Assembly: GCA_964408025.1 (NCBI GenBank) | Contig: CAYOXX010000031.1 | Span: 1 to 31,118 of the forward strand | Direction: 5' to 3' | DNA length: 31,118 nucleotides | DNA from: CAYOXX01 sp964408025 | Lineage (GTDB): Bacteria; Acidobacteriota; DATKUA01 | In this document: positions 8,527 to 17,735 of the stretch, piece by piece | Layout: every line of letters begins with the position of its first letter | How positions within the stretch are numbered: the stretch's first letter is position 1 | The notes under the pieces: model-generated | Told to the model about the DNA's origin: nothing | Databases searched by the model: none | The model's input: only the letters and a program-made list of their open reading frames with translations | Translations under genes and position numbers: made by a program

Positions 8527-9447
8527 ATGGCTGGAGCGATTACGGACGTTGAAGGGCTTGAGGTTGGGCACGCCCACGACTCCGAGGCCAGGACCGGCTG
8601 CACGGTGGTGCTGCCGCCGCCGGGCGCGATGGGCGGCATCTGCGTCAGGGGTGGCGCGCCGGCGACGCGCGAGCTGCACCTGCTACGCATCGACGGCATC
8701 ACGCGCGAGCTCCACGGCGTCCTCCTGACCGGCGGCTCTGCGTTCGGCCTCGACGCCGCGGGCGGAGTTCTCTCGTGGCTCGAGGAACGGGGGATCGGCT
8801 TCGACGCCGGAGTTGCCCGCGTGCCGCTGGTGCCCACGATCTCGCTCTTCGACCTGGCTGTCGGGCGAGCCGACGTCCGGCCCGACGCGGCCATGGCCCG
8901 CCGCGCCTGCGAGGCGGCCTCGGGTGGCCCGGTGGCGGAAGGTCCCGTTGGCGTCGGAGCGGGCGCCACCGTCGGCAAGATCCTGGGAATTAATTTGTGC
9001 TCGCCCACGGGGGTCGGCACAGCTTCGGCCAGCGTCGGCGGGGTGACGGTCGGGGTTCTGGCAGTAAGCAACGCCTTCGGCGACCTGGTCGACGACAAAG
9101 GCGAGATTATCGCCGGCGCGAAAGATACGAAAGATCCCGGCCGCTTTATCGACACGGCCGCCTACCTGCGCGAGCACGGCATGCCGGCCGGCGACCCGTT
9201 CTCCAACTGCACCTTCGCCGTCGTTGCCGCCTCGGCAAGGCTCAGCCGCCAGGACGCCAACCGCCTGGCCGAGATGGCCATGGCGGGGATAAACCGCACC
9301 GTCCGCCCCCCCCACACTCTCTTCGACTTCGACGTCGTCATCGCCCTCGCCTGCGGCGAGGACCAGCCAGACCTCTCGACACTCGGCGCTGCCGCGGCCG
9401 ACGTGGTTGCCGAGGCGCTAATCCGCGGCGCGCGAGCGGCCGGATAG
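8527..9447 (+). CDS. P1 family (DmpA/NylC-like, S58) Ntn hydrolase
   Basis: This is a 306-residue enzyme if started at ATG 8527, which has GAGAAAGG 8 bases upstream; a TTG at 8509 is in frame but lacks a site. Family features are the N-terminal ITDVEGLEVGHAHD, RGGAPATRE, LLTGGSAFGLDAAGGV, GVGAGATVGKILG and GGVTVGVLAVSNAFGD blocks, typical of P1 aminopeptidase/amidases that mature by self-cleavage. The cleavage site reads S-N-C-T-F-A-V-V, so residue 228, the expected Ntn nucleophile after Asn227, is Cys where related enzymes usually have Thr or Ser. Cytoplasmic (no signal peptide). Substrate class (peptide or amide) is inferred from family only. Confidence 0.88.
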   Translation: MAGAITDVEGLEVGHAHDSEARTGCTVVLPPPGAMGGICVRGGAPATRELHLLRIDGITRELHGVLLTGGSAFGLDAAGGVLSWLEERGIGFDAGVARVPLVPTISLFDLAVGRADVRPDAAMARRACEAASGGPVAEGPVGVGAGATVGKILGINLCSPTGVGTASASVGGVTVGVLAVSNAFGDLVDDKGEIIAGAKDTKDPGRFIDTAAYLREHGMPAGDPFSNCTFAVVAASARLSRQDANRLAEMAMAGINRTVRPPHTLFDFDVVIALACGEDQPDLSTLGAAAADVVAEALIRGARAAG

Positions 9448-9822
9448 AACATTGATTCGATTCCCACTTCCCAAGCAAGAGGCCGGGCATGGCTTGCAGT
9501 CCATCCCGCTGCGCGGGAGCTGACAGACAAGAATGTCTGTCCTACCGAGACGTGTGAAAGCCAATAATGCTCGCCAGGGCGCGTCCGCCGCGGGGGAGTG
9601 AGTCGGCCCTCCTGATATGATAATTGAGGCAGGTTGGCCGACGGAAAAACAGGCAAATACCTAACCAGGAGCGTGGACATTCTTGTCCACTGTCGGCCGA
9701 CAGGAGAGATTGCGCGACTCTGGCGGGTCGGCCCTCCTGGAATTGAGATGAAATGACAGAAATGAGAGCTTGCCCACCGCGGCGGTCTCGTCCCCGGATG
9801 GCTAAAGCCGAGACTCTGATCG
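9448..9822. repeat. Repeat-rich spacer with inverted repeats and GTCGGCCCTCCT copies
   Basis: No credible gene is present. Four structured elements are visible. GACAGACAAGAATGTCTGTC (9522-9541) is a perfect 8-bp stem with a 4-base loop. GTGGACA/TGTCCAC (9673-9690) is a 7-bp stem with a 4-base loop. CTGTCGGCCGACAG (9690-9703) is a perfect palindrome. GTCGGCCCTCCT occurs twice (9602-9613, 9727-9738). The stretch from 9569 to 9613 (GCCAGGGCGCGTC...GTCGGCCCTCCT) has a diverged copy at about 23290-23339. These look like dispersed non-coding repeat elements. Reading one strand gives the peptide GQTFLSV, known to me from many spurious ORFs over such repeats. Confidence 0.7.
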
Positions 9823-11085
<1,263 letters not shown>

Positions 11086-11169
11086 CCGTGTACCCCCGCT
11101 CAACCACTAGGTAATCCCTTATCGATGACATCGCGCCCGGCGCCATTTTCCCGCTCATCCGGAGTCCAC

Positions 11170-12429
<1,260 letters not shown>

Positions 12430-12750
12430 CGACTCCCCCAGCTGAATAATCGGATCCCAGACGATCTATTTCTACTACAGGATTGCCAGAAACGCAATTT
12501 TTTTCCCGGTTCAACTGCTGCATACGTGCTTGAAAGGGAGCAAGTGTTCCTGCAGTAGCAATATCTCCAGGGCGCCTACCCAGCATTTCCCACGACATGA
12601 GATTGCCGATCACTCTTATTGGCCAAACTCGGTTGGTTTCGACCGGTGGCTTGGGATCTTATCGGGCGAATGGGATTGGACACGCCCGAGAAGCCATGCC
12701 AAATATCGAGGTGACACATGAAGCCTTAATCATCCGCTCAGTGGAAATTT
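12430..12750. other. Intergenic region upstream of the glutamate dehydrogenase operon
   Basis: About 320 bases lie between the start of the dehydrogenase operon (reading left) and the NuoF remnant. Small frames on both strands have no recognisable product and no strong inverted repeat was seen. It should contain the operon promoter, but I could not pick convincing -35/-10 boxes. Confidence 0.4.
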
Positions 12751-12864
12751 CGCGGCGACGCCGGCTTCCCCACCGGCAGGAAGTGGGAGCTGGTCCGCGC
12801 GCAGGCGGGCGACGTCAAGTACATCATCTGCAACGCCGACGAGGGCGGCCCGTCCGGAACCCGT
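12751..12864 (+). pseudogene. NuoF / HoxF-type (51-kDa NADH dehydrogenase) gene remnant
   Basis: One frame reads RGDAGFPTGRKWELV...DVKYIICNADEGGPSG over 38 codons, clearly the FMN/NADH-binding region of NuoF-type subunits (family pattern RGRGGAGFPTGxKW...KYxxCNADEGxPG). Nothing of the family precedes it (a stop lies just upstream in the ATGAAGCCTTAA stretch), and after GPSGTR the match ends. It is thus an internal fragment of about 38 residues from a protein of over 400, left by deletion. The full gene is absent from the window. Confidence 0.8.
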
Positions 12865-12929
12865 TTGAAGGCCGAAGGGGGGGGAGGGAGGCCCCCGGCA
12901 GGCTGCCCTTCGCGTTCACCCGCCGCCCG

Positions 12930-13133
12930 TCAGCCGTCCCGCTCGCGCCCCATGCGGTCGAGGACCAGTTCGCCCGCCACGCCCACGTTTTCCGGCGTGT
13001 TCTCCTTGATCAGAACGATTATCTCTTCCCTGGAGAAGCCGAAGGCCACCGAGGCGGTCTCCGTCATCTCCCGCACGAGTTTCCTTTTGGACTCGACCTC
13101 GACTCTCGGTCCTTCGACGGTAATAACAGGCAT
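12930..13133 (-). CDS. 4-oxalocrotonate tautomerase family protein
   Basis: This 67-residue protein is of normal size for the family (about 60-70 residues). Pro2, which becomes the N-terminal catalytic proline after Met removal, is present in MPVITVEGPRVEVESKRKLV. The helix KRKLVREMTETASVAFGFSREEIIVLIKE and the strand ENVGVAGELVLD follow the 4-OT fold. Such enzymes form hexamers and tautomerise enol/keto acids, with very varied substrates. The start at 13133 has GAGGTGA 6 bases upstream. It stands alone on minus, between the NuoF remnant and the flavodoxin operon reading the other way. Larger overlapping frames on plus are shadows. Confidence 0.87.
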   Translation of the reverse strand: MPVITVEGPRVEVESKRKLVREMTETASVAFGFSREEIIVLIKENTPENVGVAGELVLDRMGRERDG

Positions 13134-13370
13134 GGCTCACCTCGTTGTGTGCGGCCTTGAGAAGCGGGCCGGAATGAGCCCTACTCATCGCCGCTTTGCG
13201 CCTCGAAGGAATATTACACTAAGTGCTCTCGGTCCGGCACGAGGTGACATCCATCAGGAAGAATAACCGGTGTTGACAGGCTGAGGAGAGTTCCGATATT
13301 GATAATGGGCAGCAGACCTATCAGGTCAGAACTCAGAGGGATACTACTGTTTAGGAAGGGAAGGAGGCCC

Positions 13371-13922
13371 ATGAAGATCACAATTCTGAACGGCAATCCC
13401 GACGCCGGCAACGAGCTGTTTGATGGCTACCTGCAGCGGCTCGCCGGCGCGCTGGAGCCCGGCGGACACGAGGTCGCGGCGCTGACGTTGCGGGAGATGG
13501 ACATCAAGCAGTGCATCGGCTGCTTCGACTGCTGGTTGAAGACGCCCGGGGTCTGCGTCCACCAGGACGACGGCCCCGGCGTGTGCCGGGACATGATCAA
13601 CTCGGACCTCGTTCTCTACGCCTCCCCGGTCGTCATGGGATTCCCGAGCGAGCTGCTGAAGCGGACTGTAGAGAGGACGATCCCGCTGCTGCTGCCCTAC
13701 TTCAAGTTCGTCGAGGGCGAGGTTCGCCACAAGCTGAGGTACGACGGATTCCCCAGGATGGGCGTTCTGTGGGAGAGGTCCGGCGACACCGACGACGAGG
13801 ACCTCGAGATCGTCAACGAGATTTTCGAGCAGGTGGCTCAAGAATTTAGCGGCACGCTGAGCGTCAACGAGTCGACAAACACGCCGGCAGAGGAGGTGGC
13901 TAATGCGATTAGTGGTCTTTAA
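13371..13922 (+). CDS. Flavodoxin-fold NAD(P)H-dependent oxidoreductase (Isf-like), first of pair
   Basis: This 183-residue protein starts at ATG 13371, which has a perfect AAGGAGG 4 bases upstream; longer upstream frames lack one. The fold is NAD(P)H-dependent FMN reductase: strand MKITILNGNPDAGNEL, helix, then DIKQCIGCFDCWLKTPGVCVHQDD. The Cys-rich CxxCxxC...C segment resembles iron-sulfur flavoproteins and related quinone/FMN reductases. DLVLYASPVVMGFPSELLKR is the usual flavin-binding loop region. The classic phosphate loop (SxRxxSNT) is modified to NPDAGNELF. It overlaps the next gene by 20 bases, so translational coupling and joint function are likely. Substrate unknown. Confidence 0.85.
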   Translation: MKITILNGNPDAGNELFDGYLQRLAGALEPGGHEVAALTLREMDIKQCIGCFDCWLKTPGVCVHQDDGPGVCRDMINSDLVLYASPVVMGFPSELLKRTVERTIPLLLPYFKFVEGEVRHKLRYDGFPRMGVLWERSGDTDDEDLEIVNEIFEQVAQEFSGTLSVNESTNTPAEEVANAISGL

Positions 13923-14565
13923 CGGCTCCCCGCGGCGGGGCAAGAGCAACACAAAGGTCCTTATAGACCGCTTCCTCGCCGGCTTCGAATCGGCGGGAGG
14001 AGGCAGCTACGAGACGCATTTTCTGCAACCGGTCAAGGACGTTGAGATCCGGATCGAGAGCTTCAAGTCGGCCGACTGCGTGCTGGTCGCCTTCCCTCTC
14101 TACGCCGACGCCATGCCGGCGCTCGTCAAGGCCTTCATCGAGGCGCTGGCGCCGCTGCTCGGTCGCGAGGGTAATCCCGCCGTCGGCTTCATCGTCCACT
14201 CGGGCTTTCCCGAGGCGTTCCACTCGCGCTACGTCGAGCGCTACCTCGAGAAACTGGCGCGCCGCCTCGGGTGCAGTTACCTCGGCACCGTCATCAAGTG
14301 CGGCTCCGAGGGGATACAAACAATGCCGGAGAGTATGACCCGCAAGCTGTTCGAGCGCTTCCTCCTGCTCGGTAAGCGGTTCGGTGAGACCGGCGCCTTC
14401 GACGAGCAGATCCGGCGCGAACTCGCCAGGCCTGAAAGGTTTAGGGGCTTCGGCGTGCTGATGGCGAAGCTGATGATGGGCATATTCGCCAACCATTATT
14501 GGAACCCGCAACTGAAGGCGAACGGTGCCTTCGATAGGCGCTTCGCGCGGCCGTACAGCGAGTAG
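13903..14565 (+). CDS. Flavodoxin-fold NAD(P)H-dependent oxidoreductase, second of pair
   Basis: This 220-residue protein begins with a textbook FMN phosphate-binding loop, MRLVVFNGSPRRGKSNTKVL, followed by SADCVLVAFPLYADAMPALVKAF, the second flavin contact region of the NADPH-dependent FMN reductase family. It lacks the Cys-rich motif of its upstream partner, so the two proteins may be complementary subunits or successive enzymes. ATG 13903 lies inside the upstream gene (20-base overlap), with GAGGAGGTG 5 bases before it. The C-terminal 60 residues (FEQIRRE...FANHYWNPQLKANGAFDRRFARPYSE) extend beyond the minimal fold. Substrate unknown. Confidence 0.83.
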   Translation: MRLVVFNGSPRRGKSNTKVLIDRFLAGFESAGGGSYETHFLQPVKDVEIRIESFKSADCVLVAFPLYADAMPALVKAFIEALAPLLGREGNPAVGFIVHSGFPEAFHSRYVERYLEKLARRLGCSYLGTVIKCGSEGIQTMPESMTRKLFERFLLLGKRFGETGAFDEQIRRELARPERFRGFGVLMAKLMMGIFANHYWNPQLKANGAFDRRFARPYSE

Positions 14566-14630
14566 CCGGCCGGTGGAAGCGGGTTCTGCACCTGTCGTCG
14601 CTTGCAACCATCACGACCAGCGCACCCGGC

Positions 14631-15242
14631 CTAACGCCTTCCCGCGCGCTCCTTCATGCGCTCGTCGAGCTTGCTCAGCGCGCTCTCGAACTCCGCGACC
14701 CAGGCCTGCGTCTCCTCCCTGACTATGTCGGAGATCTTCGCCGAGAAATCTTTGAGTAGTGTGACCATCTTCCTGGCCTGTTCGAACGAAGGTGGTCCCC
14801 CCTCCCAGGCCAGCTTACCGGACTCCCAATCGTAGAAGAGCCGATCACGCTTTGCTATGATCGTCGTCTCGGTTATCCTGTAGCGGATCCAGCCGCTGGA
14901 GTAGCCGAAGAACTTGTCGAAGCCCAGGATTGCGCCCGCGACGGCTATGACCACGGTCGCCCAAGCCGGATTGAGGTATCTATCCCAGCCGAACTCAGAG
15001 AGAATCTCTGACAGAACCGGGATGATGCCACCCAGGGCGAACAGGACTATGGTGAACCAGCGCAGGGGCCGCGCACGGTTCCTGTTCCGAAAGGCGTTGT
15101 CCGAGTACCACTTCCTGTGCTTTTCGGCCTTAGCAACTGTGTATCGGAAGAATACATCGAGCGACTTCTTCAGGTTGGCTTCATCCCAAACCAGGTTTTC
15201 GGGTATGATGAATTCGGATCGGTCTTGAGGATCGTCCGGCAT
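14631..15242 (-). CDS. SLATT-type two-TM protein (DUF4231-like), stand-alone
   Basis: This 203-residue protein uses ATG 15242, chosen for the strong GGGAGGGGGG 4 bases upstream; an upstream in-frame start at 15305 has no site. It has two adjacent membrane helices (WFTIVLFALGGIIPVLSEIL and WATVVIAVAGAILGFDKFFGY) preceded by a basic KHRKWYSDNAFRNRNRARPLRW and followed by SGWIRYRITETTIIAKRDRLFYDW. This is the order and motif of SLATT domains, predicted pore-forming effectors of nucleotide-signalling conflict systems. A C-terminal amphipathic helix rich in K/E follows. No SLOG, SMODS nucleotidyltransferase or other sensor gene adjoins it, so the trigger is not evident. The family call is by pattern and is moderately certain. 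Confidence 0.65.
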   Translation of the reverse strand: MPDDPQDRSEFIIPENLVWDEANLKKSLDVFFRYTVAKAEKHRKWYSDNAFRNRNRARPLRWFTIVLFALGGIIPVLSEILSEFGWDRYLNPAWATVVIAVAGAILGFDKFFGYSSGWIRYRITETTIIAKRDRLFYDWESGKLAWEGGPPSFEQARKMVTLLKDFSAKISDIVREETQAWVAEFESALSKLDERMKERAGRR

Positions 15243-15371
15243 TGTCCCCCCTCCCTTCAAATCGGCATAGATATAATAAATCCAACCTGAACTACTAAAC
15301 CCCAAAGTTCGCAGAAACGGAACGGTTTTTATCAGGAGCTGCAGGCAAGAACGGAGTAATTCTACGCGGTT

Positions 15372-17612
15372 CTAGAGCTGCCAGGCGTAGCCTATTTTAG
15401 CGAAGAACGTGCGTTGGGCCTGTGTGATGCTGAACTCCTGTGTTCCGAAGTAGTTGTCTGAGTAGCCGATGAAGAGCACCGTGCGCGGGTTGATCTTGTA
15501 GGAGAACAGGAGCTGGGTGAATAGGCGCTTATATTCCGAGTCGATGTCGAACGTATACAGCTCAGAGCTGTAATTGTAATCGACGTATTGAACAATGGAG
15601 CGGAAGAACGTGCGGGTATTGAACTGGTAGATGGCCGTTGCCTGACTGATGTTTGCCGTGTAAAGCCGCCCGGAATCGACTGTCAGTCGTTCGAATGTAT
15701 GGTTGAAACTGAAGCGGAGGTGAAGGCCGAGATTAAAATTCATTTGGGTGAGTAGCCGCAGCATCTTTCCGGGCCGGGTGTTGGCGTAGTCGATATGATC
15801 GCCGAAGGTTGCGCCCGCCCAGAGCCTAGTATTTCCATTCGGCCAAAAGCCTCCCGATAAGCTGACCGAGTTCAGGTCGAACTCGACGCCGTTGTATACC
15901 TCGCGGGTTCTGCTGATCACCGGACTGAAGGAAGACTGCAGCGCTCCGTTATAGTTCATGTAGACATTGATCAACTCCCTGAGCAGTTCTCCGTTCTGAT
16001 CTCGGTAGAGGTTATAACCTCCGTTGATATTCACCGAGGACCACCATTCGCCCGGCTTGGCGATCCAGTTGTAGCCGAGACCGGCATTGAAGTTTTGGAG
16101 ATCGACTTGAGGCATATAGCCGAGGTCGGCCCGGAAGCCCCTGCCTATGTCCCGGTACCCGCCCCACCAGCTTAGACTCCTGGTGCTGTGCACGTAGAAG
16201 ATGTCGAGCGCCCGGTCGTTGAATCGCCCCTGCGGTTGGCCGTAGCAGGTTGCCACCTCGTCCGGGTAGCTGGTGCTGGAGCCGAGGAACTGCACGCTGA
16301 CCCGATCCCTGTTTGTAAGACGAAATTCACCGTCGAATCCCAACAGCCGGTTGAAATAATCATCCCCCTCGCGGTCGGTTGCCAGCAGACCCACTGTATA
16401 CCGGTTGCCTATGTCACGCCGGTAGCGGAACACTGACGCAGTAGAGGCCATCGCCAGTGAGGTGGAGCTCGAACTCTGGCTGCCGGGGAAGATCAGGTTG
16501 GTCAGCTCGTCGCGGACGACGTAGGCACCGAATGTATTGGCACCCTCCTTGCCAGCCAGCTTTACACCCCAGGTCGGACTGCGCATTGTGCGTGTGTGGA
16601 CGATGTTCAGCCGGGTAGCGAAAAAGTCGGAGCCCTCGGTGAAGAAGGGGCGCCTCTCAGGGAAGAAGAGGGCAAACGGTTCGTTGATGTCGAGCTGCAG
16701 GGCGTCGGCCTCGACCTGGGAGAAGTCGGGATTTACCGTCGCGCTCAGCGTCAGGTTCGGAGTCATGCCCCAATTTGCTGTGAGGCCGACGTCAGCCTCC
16801 TGGTCCCGCGTCTCGAAGTCGCCGTCGGGAAAGCTGCTCCGCTCCTCGGAGCGAACGGCGGTAAGTGTGGGATTTATCTCCACATTGCGGCCGGAAGTGA
16901 TCCCCTCGAAGCCCTCTATTTTTGCCGCCTGGCAGAGGGTGCAGTTGTTGTTGCGATCATCGGGGACGATGTTGAACCAGTATTGGTGGCTGCGCGGGTA
17001 GTGACGCGCGGCGACGAAACCCCAGGTCTGCGCTCCATCGCCCCGCTGAAAACTGATGGAACTGAAAGGAATGGCCATCTCCGCCACCCATCCCCAAGCG
17101 GTGATTCTGCCGGCGGAGTCCCAGATAGCATCCCAACCGATATCCTCTGAGCCGTTAGGGCCGGCATAATCCATCTGCACGCTTACAGGGTTCACGCAGA
17201 AATTGAATGCCCTGCGCTCATCGTTGAACGTGTCGAGAACAGCTACGACGCGGTCGTCGTTCCACGCCGAATCCCGGTCCGTGAGGTGGGCTCTGATCGC
17301 CGCGGGCTGGGGATCGTAGCAGCGGAAGGCGATGTAGAGGTGAGTTCGGTCGTAGGCCATCAGAACCTCGCTGCGCACGTGCGCTGGGATGTTCTCGCCG
17401 GGATTCACCTCGTACCTTAACTCCAGTTTCAGGGCATCATCCCAGACCTCCTCGTCGAGGACGCCGTCGATCCGCACTCGCGATTCGACGCTCGGCACGT
17501 GATGAGGCCCTCTCGCTTCCGAGTCGCTCACATCTTGCGAAACTGCTTGCCCCGCAAGGAGAACCATCAACGCCAACGCTGCCCAGTGCGAACAGCCTGC
17601 TTTCTTCTTCAT
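15372..17612 (-). CDS. CBM9-like / DUF5916 outer-membrane protein
   Basis: This 746-residue protein has a signal peptide (MKKKAGCSHWAALALMVLLAGQAVSQ). A CBM9-like domain follows (residues about 38-230: SRVRIDGVLDEEVWDDAL, YDRTHLYIAFRCYDPQP, DDRVVAVLDTFNDERRAF, WVAEMAIPFSSISF). The long DUF5916 region comes next, with the hallmark NPDFSQVEADALQLDINEPF and FPERRPFFTEGSDFF. The rest is an alternating beta-strand barrel pattern ending in FFAKIGYAWQL. Outer-membrane location is expected; the ligand is unknown, perhaps a carbohydrate or polymer. RBS GAAAGGTG precedes ATG 17612. The promoter at 17684-17712 is overlapped by a BlaI-type dyad identical in layout to that of the nearby blaI-like gene, so it is probably repressed by that protein. 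Confidence 0.88.
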   Translation of the reverse strand: MKKKAGCSHWAALALMVLLAGQAVSQDVSDSEARGPHHVPSVESRVRIDGVLDEEVWDDALKLELRYEVNPGENIPAHVRSEVLMAYDRTHLYIAFRCYDPQPAAIRAHLTDRDSAWNDDRVVAVLDTFNDERRAFNFCVNPVSVQMDYAGPNGSEDIGWDAIWDSAGRITAWGWVAEMAIPFSSISFQRGDGAQTWGFVAARHYPRSHQYWFNIVPDDRNNNCTLCQAAKIEGFEGITSGRNVEINPTLTAVRSEERSSFPDGDFETRDQEADVGLTANWGMTPNLTLSATVNPDFSQVEADALQLDINEPFALFFPERRPFFTEGSDFFATRLNIVHTRTMRSPTWGVKLAGKEGANTFGAYVVRDELTNLIFPGSQSSSSTSLAMASTASVFRYRRDIGNRYTVGLLATDREGDDYFNRLLGFDGEFRLTNRDRVSVQFLGSSTSYPDEVATCYGQPQGRFNDRALDIFYVHSTRSLSWWGGYRDIGRGFRADLGYMPQVDLQNFNAGLGYNWIAKPGEWWSSVNINGGYNLYRDQNGELLRELINVYMNYNGALQSSFSPVISRTREVYNGVEFDLNSVSLSGGFWPNGNTRLWAGATFGDHIDYANTRPGKMLRLLTQMNFNLGLHLRFSFNHTFERLTVDSGRLYTANISQATAIYQFNTRTFFRSIVQYVDYNYSSELYTFDIDSEYKRLFTQLLFSYKINPRTVLFIGYSDNYFGTQEFSITQAQRTFFAKIGYAWQL

Positions 17613-17675
17613 CGCTTGACACCTTTCATCGTCTCTGAGGTTATGTGCTCGCCCGCAGGAGTAATTATTTCTACA

Positions 17676-17735
17676 TGTAAAGAAATTTACATCATGGGGG
17701 TCGCCATGTCAAGGGAAAATGTAATTTATTTTACC
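17676..17735 (-). promoter_or_regulatory. Promoter and two BlaI-type operators of the DUF5916 gene
   Basis: Reading minus, TTGACA (17707-17712) is followed by a 17-base spacer and TAAATT (17684-17689). The -10 box lies inside TGTAAAGAAATTTACA (17676-17691, plus strand reading), a TGTAA-N6-TTACA dyad. A second, slightly imperfect copy TGTAATTTATTTTACC is at 17720-17735, just upstream of the -35 box. BlaI/MecI repressors bind TACA/TGTA dyads of this kind, and the gene for such a repressor is about 3 kb away. Confidence 0.7.

Noticed and set aside
9162..9680. Open frame reading GQTFLSV over the repeat spacer
   Set aside because: The peptide comes from translating the hairpin repeat and crosses the P1 hydrolase gene on the other strand, so it is not a gene.
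12597..13266. Plus-strand frames over the tautomerase gene
   Set aside because: They are antisense to the well-supported 4-OT gene or run over the NuoF remnant in the wrong frame.
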